Shown here: positions 37,184 to 45,760 of the stretch, one piece after another
Layout of the letters: each line of letters starts with the position of its first letter
Position numbering within the stretch: position 1 is the stretch's first letter
Assembly (NCBI RefSeq): GCF_016278365.1
Contig: NZ_JADQBZ010000003.1
Location: 62,001 to 126,000 of the forward strand
Direction of reading: 5' to 3'
Length of the DNA stretch: 64,000 bases
From: Methanolobus sp.
GTDB lineage: Archaea > Halobacteriota > Methanosarcinia > Methanosarcinales > Methanosarcinaceae
Notes under the pieces: model-generated
Seen by the model: the letters and a program-made list of their open reading frames with translations, nothing else
What the model was told of the DNA's origin: nothing
The model's database searches: none
Translations under genes and position numbers: made by a program

Positions 37184-37813
37184 TCAACTACCCAGTGATT
37201 CCATCAGCACATAGAAGTACTGCGCCTCATGCGTTATATACAACTGATACCAGGCTTCAATTGTCTCAGCCGAGAAGACTTTAAGTTCCCTGAGCACCTC
37301 ACGGGCAAAATCAATGGGAGCAATACCCGAAGCGGTTATGAGATTACCGTCCGTGACCGCTGTTTCCGGCCTATAGAATGCCTTTCCTGTATAAGCAGGA
37401 ATTACTGCCTTCAGATATCCAAGGTCGTTGCTGGTGTGAGGCCTCTTGTCCAGCAGTCCCGCCTTTGCCAATCCCATAGTTGCGCCGCAAATAGCCGCCA
37501 CAAAAATCCCTGCGTCCAGGAACTCCTTTACCTTCTCCATCATGGGTACGTGAATATCCTCAAGCCATGTATCACCGCCCGGGAGAATGAGCACTCCCGC
37601 GTCTGCAGCGTTGCACTCCTCAAGGCTTACATCCGGCAATATGCGCACACCGCCCATGGTGACAACAGACTCTTTCGTGAGGCCCACTGTCCTGACGATA
37701 TACTTTTCAGCATCTTTCCTGAAATAGCGACCGGAGTTCAGTTCAGCTATCAGAAAACCAGGCTCCCAGTCGGCCATGGTGTCGAATACGTAGAGGTAAG
37801 CGATCTTGGTCAT
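37184..37813 (-). CDS. DJ-1/PfpI family (class I glutamine amidotransferase-like) protein
   Basis: The 209-aa product has the DJ-1/PfpI fold: YLYVFDTMADWEPG at the N-terminus, VLILPGGDTWLED, and the nucleophile elbow AAICGATMGLAKAG with Cys near residue 110. Members act as glyoxalases, deglycases, chaperones or regulators; the subgroup here resembles bacterial 'type 1 glutamine amidotransferase family' proteins. GAGGAC lies before the ATG. It is a single gene; the next gene is divergent. Confidence 0.85.
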   Translation of the reverse strand: MTKIAYLYVFDTMADWEPGFLIAELNSGRYFRKDAEKYIVRTVGLTKESVVTMGGVRILPDVSLEECNAADAGVLILPGGDTWLEDIHVPMMEKVKEFLDAGIFVAAICGATMGLAKAGLLDKRPHTSNDLGYLKAVIPAYTGKAFYRPETAVTDGNLITASGIAPIDFAREVLRELKVFSAETIEAWYQLYITHEAQYFYVLMESLGS

Positions 37814-38019
37814 GTGTATGTCCTCAATTAATTATAGTGAAAGTATGTGAGGTCTATATTAATCTCTTTTTGGCCTGCGATTAAAAATAAATGTTCTCTT
37901 GAAGCAATGAAAGAAAGCAGCAACAACTATGTGACAGAGGGATTATGCGACAAAGGGGTTGAATAACATGAACGAAACTACCTTAAAATCAAACCATCCA
38001 TACTAATAAAAGGATTTCC

Positions 38020-39111
38020 ATGAACTCAGACAAGCTGGTGCAGCTCAGGCTCAGTAACCATCATATCTCATATGAGAATCTCAAAACAGCTAAAGAAATC
38101 GTTGCCTGGATGGGCGCCATTCAGGCTCAGGATTACAATATGGCAAAATGGGCTGTAGGAATCAGGTTACCAGGCTCAACTGACAGAATTGTAGAAGAAT
38201 CCATTGATAAAGGCGATGTGATCAGGACGCACCTGCTAAGACCGACATGGCATTTAGTCTCTGCCGATGATATTTATTGGATGCTCGGATTAACAGCCCC
38301 GCATATCAAAGCCTCGATGAGATCAAGGAATAAACAACTGGGACTGACAGATGATATCTTTGCCAAGTGCAATGACATTCTGGAAAATGCATTGTCTGGA
38401 GGTAGATATCTGACCCGCGGGGAACTGGAAGTTGAACTGGCAGGTGAGATCGCAAATGCAAAAACAACCACAGAAGGTTCCCGGTTAAGCCACATCCTGA
38501 TGCAGGCCGAGCTGGACGGAATAATATGCAGTGGACCCAGGCGAGGCAAAAAGATCACATATGCCCTGCTCAGCGAAAGAGTCCCGAAGACAGAACCATT
38601 GCCCAGATCCGAAGCGGTGCTAAAACTCGCCTCCCGATATTTCACGAGCCACGGCCCCGCCACCCTGCAGGATTTTGTCTGGTGGTCCGGCCTGTCTGTT
38701 ACAGAAGCCAGGCCTGCCCTTGAATCACTTGGACCGGACTTTGTTTCAGAGAAAACAGGCTCACATACATACTGGTTCCCGAGACCGGAACATAAAACAG
38801 AGAATATTGAAAATACGGTCCATCTGTTGCCTGCATTTGACGAGCTTATCATCAGCTACAGAGACAGGAGTGCTTTTCTCCCCTCAGAAGATCACACCAA
38901 AGCTATCTCCAATAACGGTATGTTCAGGCCGGTCATCCTGGTGAATGGAAAGGTGGCAGGAATATGGAAACGTACTGTGAAGAAAGATAAGGTGATGATC
39001 GAGCCGCAATTCTTCCAGTCACCGGATGAGGATATAATGAAGATGTTTGAGAGTGCGGCTGTAAGGTATGGGGATTTTCTTGGGAAGGATGTTGAGATAA
39101 TCAATGAATAG
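38020..39111 (+). CDS. Winged-helix (HTH_42/AlkZ-like) DNA-binding protein, putative DNA glycosylase
   Basis: At 363 aa this matches the HTH_42 superfamily of tandem winged helices: VAWMGAIQAQDYNMAKWAVG near residue 35, RTHLLRPTWHLVS, then TLQDFVWWSGLSVTEARPAL, HLLPAFDELIISYRDRSA and GMFRPVILVNGKVAGIW. Residues Q35-A-Q37 fall where AlkZ/YcaQ glycosylases carry their catalytic Q-x-D or Q-x-Q motif. A role in removing crosslinked or alkylated bases is thus plausible, but not proven. AAGGAT lies before the ATG. Confidence 0.8.
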   Translation: MNSDKLVQLRLSNHHISYENLKTAKEIVAWMGAIQAQDYNMAKWAVGIRLPGSTDRIVEESIDKGDVIRTHLLRPTWHLVSADDIYWMLGLTAPHIKASMRSRNKQLGLTDDIFAKCNDILENALSGGRYLTRGELEVELAGEIANAKTTTEGSRLSHILMQAELDGIICSGPRRGKKITYALLSERVPKTEPLPRSEAVLKLASRYFTSHGPATLQDFVWWSGLSVTEARPALESLGPDFVSEKTGSHTYWFPRPEHKTENIENTVHLLPAFDELIISYRDRSAFLPSEDHTKAISNNGMFRPVILVNGKVAGIWKRTVKKDKVMIEPQFFQSPDEDIMKMFESAAVRYGDFLGKDVEIINE

Positions 39112-39182
39112 TTTTACAGACTGGCAACCAGAGTATAAATCTTGAATCTGGTGTGAAAATTATTGGATATTATACCATCCAC

Positions 39183-39537
39183 TCACTCAATCTCAATATC
39201 AAAAACCCTCAAAAGCGAGATCACTTCAGGAATTGAGAATTTCGTCTTTTTCAGGAAATTGTTGTTTGGGTCGATATCGTAGTTCTTAGCATTCCTGAAG
39301 GACGTGAAGCTGAGGTTCGTGTTCCTGAAGAGGCTGTTCTTAAGGTCGGAACCTTCAAAGTTTGCATTTTTGAGCTTAGTGTTCACGAAGTCGCAATCAT
39401 ATATCTGGCAATTGGCAAAGCGTGTTTTCCAAGTCCATATCAGAGAATATGGAATAGGATATGAGGGAATCCTCAAACCCTATTGTGAGCAGGAAGTCGT
39501 TGCATTTTGAAAAGTTGAGGCCCATTATTTTACAGTT
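39183..39537 (-). pseudogene. Truncated, frameshifted copy of the pentapeptide-repeat gene
   Basis: The segment aligns with codons 55-172 of the gene at 29,021-29,539, lacking the first third. A 2-bp deletion (ACGAATTTTGTC to ACGCTTTGCC, near 39,418) breaks the frame, so the upstream part ends in TGA soon after ENTLCQLPDI. The last 97 codons are open but start at a chance codon. Positions 39,217-39,414 match the intact gene with one mismatch in 198 bp, while the upstream flank is only about 85% identical by hand count. It lies just downstream of tRNA-Thr, on the same strand. Confidence 0.88.
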
Positions 39538-39556
39538 TGTTGAAAATAAGAAGAAC

Positions 39557-39571
39557 GGGGTTTTTAGCCCC
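39557..39571 (-). terminator. Possible weak terminator after tRNA-Thr
   Basis: On the minus strand GGGG and CCCC flank a 7-base A-rich loop, followed by a pyrimidine-rich GTTCTTCTTATTTTC. The stem is only 4 bp, so the call is tentative, but the position just after the tRNA is right. Confidence 0.35.
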
Positions 39572-39580
39572 TTAATATCA

Positions 39581-39652
39581 AGCCTCGAACGGGATTTGAA
39601 CCCGCGACCTCGTCCTTACCAAGGACGCGCTATACCCCTAAGCCATCGAGGC
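39581..39652 (-). tRNA. tRNA-Thr (anticodon GGT)
   Basis: A full cloverleaf can be folded on the minus strand: acceptor stem GCCTCGA/TCGAGGC, D-arm GGCTTAGGGGTATAGC region, anticodon stem CGTCC/GGACG with loop TTGGTAA (anticodon GGT), and T-arm GCGGG-TTCAAAT-CCCGT. The discriminator base is T and no CCA is encoded. No intron is present in the anticodon loop. Confidence 0.95.
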
Positions 39653-39733
39653 GCAGAATGAATCAGTTCTGGGGGTGCGAATCCATAATATACAGAATCA
39701 ATTAATAAGTTTTCGGTTGGAAGAGGAGGGTGT

Positions 39734-40240
39734 TTATAAACACCAGCGGGAGTCCACCGGGAAACGCTCGTTTATCCACATGAGGACACCATTGTTGTGC
39801 ACGATGCGGTAGGAGCGGGAGAGGACCGCAGAGGCGTCGAAAAGGGGCTCGTGCCCGATAAGGTCGATGCTCTCAAAATCCCTGCGGGTTTCTATATTGT
39901 GGTCACGGAGGATTCTTCCTATGGGGATGTCGGCTTTCATCATATCGCAGCGCACGCCCTCTGGCATCTTCTCCAGGGGAGAGAGGGAGCGAGCGTAAAC
40001 GAAAGGGACATCATGAGATGTAAGTGTGACCGCACGGTCGTTAATATCCGCGCCCACAGCTACCCCGAAGATCTGCGCCATGCGTTCATCAGCAGGGATA
40101 ACATGCTGGTACTCGGTCTTAACCGCTGTCGGATGCCTGGTCATTATCTCCAGCAGGAAGGTCACGGAGCCGTCCGTGCCGGCGCACACCCTCAGACATG
40201 TCGGGATATCAAAACTCTTCAGTTTTTCAAGGAAATCCAT
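39734..40240 (-). CDS. Chorismate pyruvate-lyase family protein (DUF98)
   Basis: The 168-aa product fits the archaeal chorismate lyase family: TCLRVCAGTDGSVTFLLEIM, a middle region with RSLSPLEKMPEGV, and the C-terminal RSYRIVHNNGVLMWINERFP. The methanogen member (MJ0807 type) converts chorismate to 4-hydroxybenzoate and pyruvate, feeding the arylamine part of tetrahydromethanopterin. It is followed on the same strand by no partner; the DUF5611-like gene lies 34 bp upstream and may be co-transcribed. Confidence 0.82.
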   Translation of the reverse strand: MDFLEKLKSFDIPTCLRVCAGTDGSVTFLLEIMTRHPTAVKTEYQHVIPADERMAQIFGVAVGADINDRAVTLTSHDVPFVYARSLSPLEKMPEGVRCDMMKADIPIGRILRDHNIETRRDFESIDLIGHEPLFDASAVLSRSYRIVHNNGVLMWINERFPVDSRWCL

Positions 40241-40274
40241 GATAAATACCCGTATATAAAAAAATTAAAGGAAT

Positions 40275-40586
40275 TTATTCAGAAACACTCTTCTTTGCCT
40301 GCTTCAGGCGCTCCTTTGCAGTATAGCCCGTAGCCTTTAAAAGAAAATCCCTGAAACGCTTATTGGAATCCAGGATAAGATTGTCATCTTTGAGCGTTGT
40401 ATCGGATACCGTCTCAACAGCCATATTCTTGCCTTCCACCCATACAGTAAGTGTAGACAGTATGCCGTATGAAGTGACAAGTTTCTTGCCGTCGCGCCTG
40501 ACCTCGGAAGGGAATATCTCCTTCATACATTCTTCTAACCTGTCAATATCAGGTGCAAATCCTCTTTTCAACTTGTATTCCTGCAT
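40275..40586 (-). CDS. DUF5611-like hypothetical protein
   Basis: From the ATG at 40,586 the protein has 103 aa; a GTG at 40,595 adds three residues. The pattern QEYKLKRGFAPDIDRLEECM, then VTSYGILSTLTVWVEGKNMAVET, is that of a small archaeal family (DUF5611) found mainly in methanogens. It is soluble, an alpha/beta mix, with no catalytic motif known. It lies directly upstream of the chorismate lyase gene, same strand, 34 bp apart. Confidence 0.65.
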   Translation of the reverse strand: MQEYKLKRGFAPDIDRLEECMKEIFPSEVRRDGKKLVTSYGILSTLTVWVEGKNMAVETVSDTTLKDDNLILDSNKRFRDFLLKATGYTAKERLKQAKKSVSE

Positions 40587-40837
40587 TTCAATCACATCAT
40601 ATAACCAGCTTAAAATGAATAAATGTACCGGTAGGCAAGCAGGACCAGTATTTATTGTGGACCATGGATCATATCCGTGCTGATATTATTCAGCATCATT
40701 TTAGAAAGTTATTAATTGTGAAAACACAGATGTATTTATTGCAGTGGGCATGGGGCGTCTGCGCAGAATGGCAACACCTGGAATACATCTGCGACAAAGT
40801 GTTCTGCACGACCCTACCCCTGAAGGAGAGGTTTTAG

Positions 40838-41389
40838 ATGAAAAGGAATACAGGCATGACTTTAGTTATAGTATGCACCATACTGGCTATTTCCATCCTG
40901 GCTCTTGGTTGTGGTGAAACACCCGAAGAGCCACAGAACGACACTGTATGGGATGATAACGCAACGCCATCAGATGGAGATACCGGGACAGGTGCAGTGA
41001 CGATATCCAATGCTAATATAGCAGAAATAACAGATACCGAATGGCAGTGGGTTGGACTGAGCGGGGCAGCATCTTCAGAACAGTTACAGGTACCTGATCC
41101 TGAGAATTACTATCTGGTCTTCCTGGAGGATGGTACATACTATTTCAGGGCAGACTGCAATACCGGGAGCGGGAACTACGTAATAATAGAAAACAACCTT
41201 ACACTGGAACCGGGTGTAATGACATTGATGGCATGCCCGGAGGGCTCCCTCGACGGAGAATATCTTGCGTTCCTGACCAATGTAACATCTGCAGCCATAG
41301 AAGACGGACAGCTTGCCCTTTACCGGGAGAACAGGCAAAGCAGGATGCTTTTTGATAATGCCGGTGGATTCGACCGGGACACTGCCTGA
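40838..41389 (+). CDS. META-domain (DUF306) lipoprotein
   Basis: The 183-aa protein has a lipoprotein signal sequence ending LALGC near residue 25, an acidic, threonine-rich spacer, and a META/HslJ-like domain: ITDTEWQWVGL, YLVFLEDGTYYFRADCNTGS, GNYVIIENNLTLEPGVMTLMACP and DGQLALYRE. The DCN-G and MACP elements are diagnostic. Such proteins sit on the outer face of the cell membrane; in bacteria HslJ is a heat-shock-linked protein of unclear role. GGAGAGG lies before the ATG. Confidence 0.88.
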   Translation: MKRNTGMTLVIVCTILAISILALGCGETPEEPQNDTVWDDNATPSDGDTGTGAVTISNANIAEITDTEWQWVGLSGAASSEQLQVPDPENYYLVFLEDGTYYFRADCNTGSGNYVIIENNLTLEPGVMTLMACPEGSLDGEYLAFLTNVTSAAIEDGQLALYRENRQSRMLFDNAGGFDRDTA

Positions 41390-41420
41390 AGGTGGGATTG
41401 GATTGGGAGAGAGGGAAGGA

Positions 41421-42116
41421 TCACTTCTTCATGACGGTCTTTCCCGCATCACCCACGATACGCACCTGGGGTACTTTTTCAACTATTATTCCCCCAAGTT
41501 TCTTTAACTCCGCCCATGAGGGAGTCGGCCCTTCATGGCCCATGAAAGGCAGATCGAACTCCGGATTACTCATGAATTGGTAGAGCATCACCTCTGAAAC
41601 GCCTTCCAATTCCGAAAGGATGGTTGGTACCGTTTTTAAGTTTATGAACTCCGGGATCACACGGATCCAAATCCTCAGCCATTTCTGCCGTGCTATCCCA
41701 ATGGACCTGCGCAGCAGCTCGACATACTTTTTACTGCGCTCTTCAGACATCCCCGTAAGAACCATGATAGCCTGAATATCTTCCAGAGGTGCCTTTATCT
41801 CAAGCACAAAACCTTCCACAAAAGGCAAGGCGCTCTCAAGCACATCCGGCTTCATACCGTTGGATTTCAATATGACCTTCTTGCCAATGCCGTCAAGCGC
41901 CCCGATCAGTGGCAGCAGGTCTTTTTGAAGTGTCGGCTCAGCCCCTCCAAGATAGACATTCCTGGTTGTGGACTGCTTTGCAAATTTCACAACATCCTCA
42001 ACAGACCACTCCTTAAATGGCTGGTGTATGTGCACGCAATAAGGACATTTCATATTGCAGCCCGCAAACTCCACCCGTATCTGTCCCATTGCATCAGATA
42101 GATCTATCAGTCTCAT
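41421..42116 (-). CDS. Radical SAM protein (activase-like)
   Basis: From the ATG at 42,116, with a strong GGAAGG upstream, the product is 231 aa. The radical SAM cluster motif is CNMKCPYC near residue 19, followed by GGAEPTLQKDLLP (the GGE-like motif) and LKSNGMKPDVL. It resembles pyruvate formate-lyase/ribonucleotide-reductase activating enzymes, but no glycyl-radical partner lies nearby. In methanogens such small radical SAM proteins are often of unknown target. Alternative upstream start at 42,149 adds 11 residues. Confidence 0.82.
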   Translation of the reverse strand: MRLIDLSDAMGQIRVEFAGCNMKCPYCVHIHQPFKEWSVEDVVKFAKQSTTRNVYLGGAEPTLQKDLLPLIGALDGIGKKVILKSNGMKPDVLESALPFVEGFVLEIKAPLEDIQAIMVLTGMSEERSKKYVELLRRSIGIARQKWLRIWIRVIPEFINLKTVPTILSELEGVSEVMLYQFMSNPEFDLPFMGHEGPTPSWAELKKLGGIIVEKVPQVRIVGDAGKTVMKK

Positions 42117-42261
42117 CAGAATCCTTCCTTTTCTTATAAAGGCACACATAAAAGAAATCCTTATCTATATAGATACATGATGCCAGCAAAAATCAGGTAA
42201 TACTCCAGCGAACATTATTTATCCGGCGCACGCCATCAACCATCAGTTAAAGGTGATAGCA

Positions 42262-42564
42262 TTGGTAAGAAAATTGCAACTTGAAGACCTGGAAAGAATA
42301 AAAGATGAAGCTGAGGGTAACGAGGAAGCAAGCGAGCTGGAAGGGCTTTACGATCTTATAATACCCCCGGGTACTCCATCCTACATCGTTTATGACCTTG
42401 TTGAAGAGTTCGAGCTTGAACCACTCCAGAGAAAGATAAAGGTAAACATCGTAGAATGTGACGAAAGGGAACTAATAGTGCTACGAGGGACGATGGAAAT
42501 GGTCCAGGCCGCTGAGAAATTCCTGCACGACGAGCTTACAGCATGGGTAAACAGTGATAACTGA
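42262..42564 (+). CDS. Small archaeal hypothetical protein, about 100 aa
   Basis: A TTG at 42,262 sits 4 bp after AGGTGAT, which matches the 16S tail, so I prefer it to the GTG at 42,253, which is inside that ribosome site. The acidic product has two parts: a helical first third and an alpha/beta segment IKVNIVECDERELIVLRGTM followed by a final helix. The family is conserved in methanogens to my recollection, but no function can be stated. It converges on the methanogenesis marker 2 gene. Confidence 0.65.
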   Translation: MVRKLQLEDLERIKDEAEGNEEASELEGLYDLIIPPGTPSYIVYDLVEEFELEPLQRKIKVNIVECDERELIVLRGTMEMVQAAEKFLHDELTAWVNSDN

Positions 42565-42612
42565 ACCCGCTTTATTATTTTTATAAGAACTAAGACTTTA
42601 AGCCTTGCATCT

Positions 42613-43590
42613 TCAGACATCAATCCCTGTGATACCGTCTTTCAGGAAATCAAAAACTGTTGCCCTGCATTCGCCATAGAGAATATCCAGTTTACGGGTG
42701 TTCTCAATCTTTCCGACCACTGCGGCCTTTATGCCCACTTTTTCGAATATGCGGAGGCATTCGGCAACATTATCCTCCTTTGCAGTAAGGATGTATCCTG
42801 TCGCCGGATATATCTTGAGCCACTGTTCAAAGTCCACGTCCTCCGGACAGGGAATCCGGTTCAGGTCCACGGAAGCACCTGTTTTGCTTACCTCACAAAG
42901 CATGCCCAGAGTGCCGATAGTACCAGGGTTGCTGATATCTTTGCCTGCGGTCACAAGCTTCTTTTCACCGATTTCCTGCATCACCATGAATCTTTCACGA
43001 ACGACAGCAGGCTCCTTGAATGAAGTAGTGTCCCAGCTGTATGGAGAGTTTGTTCCGACCCTGCCATCCATATCATAAGCTGCAATTATGATATCACCTG
43101 GTTTTGCGGAGTCACTGCGGATCACACAGTCTTTTTTAGCTATGCCAATAATAGCCACAGCGAGCGAATTATAAGGAGTGTCGGGGTGCATGTGCCCACC
43201 TACCATAGGGACGCCGAACTTCTTTATTCCGTCCCTGATGCCTTTCATTATACCTGCAGTAGACTCTGGATCACTTGAAGACATAATATTGACCATTGCA
43301 AGCGGCCTTCCACCCATAGCCGAGATATCGTTGACATTGACAACAACGGAAGTATAACCTGCCCACCAAGGACTCTTGTTGGCAATCTTGCCCCATATTC
43401 CATCGGCTGCGAACAGAATCACATCATCGCCACCGATATCAATGACCGCGGCATCGTCCCCGAAGTCCACAACAGCATTATCATATTCACTGCGTACGGT
43501 CTCAAAGACACGCACGATATCTGCAATGGGTTTTTTGCGGGTAACACCTTCGAAATCCCTGATGCTCTGCGCTAGTTTTTCCAGATCCAA
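42613..43590 (-). CDS. Methanogenesis marker protein 2 (PurM/AIR synthase-like)
   Basis: At 325 aa the protein has the PurM-type two-domain fold: VVDFGDDAAVIDIGGDDVILFAAD, WAGYTSVVVNVNDISAMGG, the ATP-loop-like MVGGHMHPD, and the second domain from ISNPGTIGTLGML on. It matches the family restricted to methanogens and named putative methanogenesis marker 2; its chemistry is unknown but the fold suggests ATP-dependent activation of a carbonyl or amide. The start is TTG at 43,590, behind CAGGTG. It is next to nifB on the same strand, 60 bp apart. Confidence 0.88.
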   Translation of the reverse strand: MDLEKLAQSIRDFEGVTRKKPIADIVRVFETVRSEYDNAVVDFGDDAAVIDIGGDDVILFAADGIWGKIANKSPWWAGYTSVVVNVNDISAMGGRPLAMVNIMSSSDPESTAGIMKGIRDGIKKFGVPMVGGHMHPDTPYNSLAVAIIGIAKKDCVIRSDSAKPGDIIIAAYDMDGRVGTNSPYSWDTTSFKEPAVVRERFMVMQEIGEKKLVTAGKDISNPGTIGTLGMLCEVSKTGASVDLNRIPCPEDVDFEQWLKIYPATGYILTAKEDNVAECLRIFEKVGIKAAVVGKIENTRKLDILYGECRATVFDFLKDGITGIDV

Positions 43591-43650
43591 ATGAACACCT
43601 GCAATGGTAAAAACGATATTATTTTAAGAATGAAGCAGATTATCGGAGAA

Positions 43651-44589
43651 TTACTCTTCCCCGGAATCCTCGTCCTTCTTCTGCATCTCTAACTTAATGA
43701 GATTCCTGCGCTCCTCACTCATCTGGGAAAGGTCCTTTCCAATAAGCCCGAAAGCATCCGATCTGCACTGGCGACAATGTCTCATCTGTTGTACGTATGG
43801 TTCGCATGAGTCCTGCACTTCCTGGCGATAAGCCGGAGAAGGTGGTTCCATATCCGCAAACTTTGCCTGGCAGATGAGCGGCATAACGTTCATGATAAAA
43901 ACACCAAGCTCGTGTACCTTCTTTGCAACTTCCACTACATGCTTGTCGTTGATACCTGGCATGAGCACGGTATTGATCTTCACGACCAGACCGGCATCCA
44001 CCGCTGCCCTGATACCTTCAAGCTGGTTCTTCACCATGATCTCTGCTGCTTCAATGCCTCTGTAGATCTTACCATGATAACTGATATGACCAATGACCTT
44101 TGCCTGTATCTCAGGGTCGATAGCGTTAAGGGTCACTGTGAGCGTGGTAACGCCGGCTTTTATAATTTCCGGGAGTCTCTCAGGGAGCACAAGTCCGTTG
44201 GTGCTCAGACACAATGTCGCATCCGGGAACTCTTCCTTGATCAGCCTGAAGGTCTCAAATGTCTCATCGTTTGCCAGCGGATCGCCCGGACCTGCCACAC
44301 CCACTACCTTGATGAAAGGATATTCCTTGATCACTTGCTTGGTCTTTTCAAGGGCTTCCTGCGGACTGAGAACTTCACTGGTAACACCCGGCCGGCTCTC
44401 GTTAACGCAATCGAACTTACGGTCGCAATAATTACACTGGATATTGCATTTCGGAGCTACCGCAAGGTGAATTCTTCCATACTTATGCTGGGCATCCTTT
44501 GAATAGCAGGGATGCTGGGCAATGATCCTCTTCATATCCTCGCCCTTTGATATTTGTATGTCGCATGTATCTGATTCTGTATTATCCAT
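43651..44589 (-). CDS. nifB: NifB-type radical SAM FeMo-cofactor biosynthesis protein
   Basis: The 312-aa protein is a short archaeal NifB, without a C-terminal NifX-like domain. It shows HPCYSKDAQHKYGRIHL, the radical SAM motif CNIQCNYC, DRKFDCVNESRPGV, GVAGPGDPLAN, and the C-terminal cysteine pair CRQCRSDAFG. NifB builds the 8Fe-9S-C precursor of FeMo-co. No nifHDKEN genes lie in the window; nifB-like genes can occur apart from the nif operon in methanogens. AGGAG precedes the ATG. Confidence 0.9.
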   Translation of the reverse strand: MDNTESDTCDIQISKGEDMKRIIAQHPCYSKDAQHKYGRIHLAVAPKCNIQCNYCDRKFDCVNESRPGVTSEVLSPQEALEKTKQVIKEYPFIKVVGVAGPGDPLANDETFETFRLIKEEFPDATLCLSTNGLVLPERLPEIIKAGVTTLTVTLNAIDPEIQAKVIGHISYHGKIYRGIEAAEIMVKNQLEGIRAAVDAGLVVKINTVLMPGINDKHVVEVAKKVHELGVFIMNVMPLICQAKFADMEPPSPAYRQEVQDSCEPYVQQMRHCRQCRSDAFGLIGKDLSQMSEERRNLIKLEMQKKDEDSGEE

Positions 44590-44684
44590 ATTTACAGCTC
44601 CTTGGCAGCTCCTGCAAATTCATGTCAATTTAAGCATAAACCCATTGATAAAGTTTTGTATTTAACACACTTATAAATATGCAT

Positions 44685-45026
44685 TCAGGGACTTATTTCA
44701 CACCATTTGCCCTGACCTTCCCATATTTTGAGTGATATAGGGAAACTTAGTCTGTCAGAAAGACGCGCGTGCACGTGCTCGCACAGATTCTCAACACTGG
44801 GATATTCCAGGATGTCGTTCAGCATCACATGGTCATACTCAGCCATGACTTCTTTTACAATTTTCTTTATATCATAAAAGTCCATGACCATTCCGTTCTC
44901 ATTCTTTTCACCCTCTATCACAATTTCTACCTTATAGGTATGTCCGTGCACTATTCCACATTTGCCATGCCCGGGGAGATAATGGGCACTGTCTATATAG
45001 TCAATTATTCCGAGTTTCATCTTCAT
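44685..45026 (-). CDS. queD: 6-carboxytetrahydropterin synthase (QueD)
   Basis: From the ATG at 45,026, which shares a base with the queE stop (TAATG), the protein is 113 aa. It has the QueD/PTPS zinc site: SAHYLPGHGKCGIVHGHTYKVEI supplies the three His and the catalytic Cys (in two blocks, DSAHYLPGHGKC and IVHGHTY), and DFYDIKKIV and YPSVENLC follow. It turns dihydroneopterin triphosphate into 6-carboxytetrahydropterin, step two of preQ0 synthesis. It is the last gene of the operon. The archaeal end product is archaeosine in tRNA. Confidence 0.92.
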   Translation of the reverse strand: MKMKLGIIDYIDSAHYLPGHGKCGIVHGHTYKVEIVIEGEKNENGMVMDFYDIKKIVKEVMAEYDHVMLNDILEYPSVENLCEHVHARLSDRLSFPISLKIWEGQGKWCEISP

Positions 45027-45760
45027 TAAAGGCACCCCCACATTCTGTGAGTCTGAGGTATTATTTTAGTATCAACTTGGTCAAGCAACCGTTCCTGCAA
45101 ACCTATAAGGTAATCAGGGCCCGGCAGGAGTTCTTTTTGCGAGACTGGCTGAAGCACCACACATGATACATAGCCAGCGATCGCACCTATCATGCCTTCC
45201 ACATCATCTGCATCAGTATCCTTTGTCACAACCACTTTGCAGAAGCATTCCCTGTCTTTGGTGGTCTTCAGTGTCCTGAAACATTCTATGGTCCGATCAA
45301 AATGCTGGTCCATATCATCTACAGATGATAAAGGCAGTAACTTGACATCACCGGCTATATAGGACAATTTGTCCTTTATCTTTTTAGCCATATGGGGCAA
45401 TGTCATATTCGATTCAAGGTAAAGAGGACTTGCAATATTGAGCCCGGAAATGAAATCCGCATGCATTAGAGGCTCCCCTCCTGTAAGTGATACTGAATGG
45501 ATCTGTTTGTATGAGCTCACCATCATCCCTATATCCTCAGCGGACAGGGGATTTTCCATCAGTTTGAACACACCGGAACCGGGAAGTTCCTCGAACCTGC
45601 AGGAGTTTGAACTCCCAACGGGCGTATCACAGTAAGAGCAGTCGAGGTTACAGCCGGTAAAGCGTACGAACGCCTGTCTTGAACCGACATAGGGACCCTC
45701 ACCCTGCACTGAACAGAATACCTCGCTTACATTGGCAGTCACCTGGTCAGCAGCCATCAT
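45026..45760 (-). CDS. queE: 7-carboxy-7-deazaguanine synthase (QueE)
   Basis: The 244-aa radical SAM enzyme converts 6-carboxytetrahydropterin to 7-carboxy-7-deazaguanine. It shows EVFCSVQGEGPYVGSRQAF, the cluster motif CNLDCSYCDTP, then SLTGGEPLMHADF and LESNMTLP. Its ATG overlaps the DUF366 stop (ATGA) and its stop overlaps queD, so the three are coupled. It is slightly longer than bacterial QueE, as common in archaea. Confidence 0.92.
   Translation of the reverse strand: MMAADQVTANVSEVFCSVQGEGPYVGSRQAFVRFTGCNLDCSYCDTPVGSSNSCRFEELPGSGVFKLMENPLSAEDIGMMVSSYKQIHSVSLTGGEPLMHADFISGLNIASPLYLESNMTLPHMAKKIKDKLSYIAGDVKLLPLSSVDDMDQHFDRTIECFRTLKTTKDRECFCKVVVTKDTDADDVEGMIGAIAGYVSCVVLQPVSQKELLPGPDYLIGLQERLLDQVDTKIIPQTHRMWGCL

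Noticed and set aside
39461-39661. 66-codon plus-strand ORF over the tRNA
   Set aside because: It is the antisense of tRNA-Thr and of the pentapeptide pseudogene; the tRNA cloverleaf explains the sequence.
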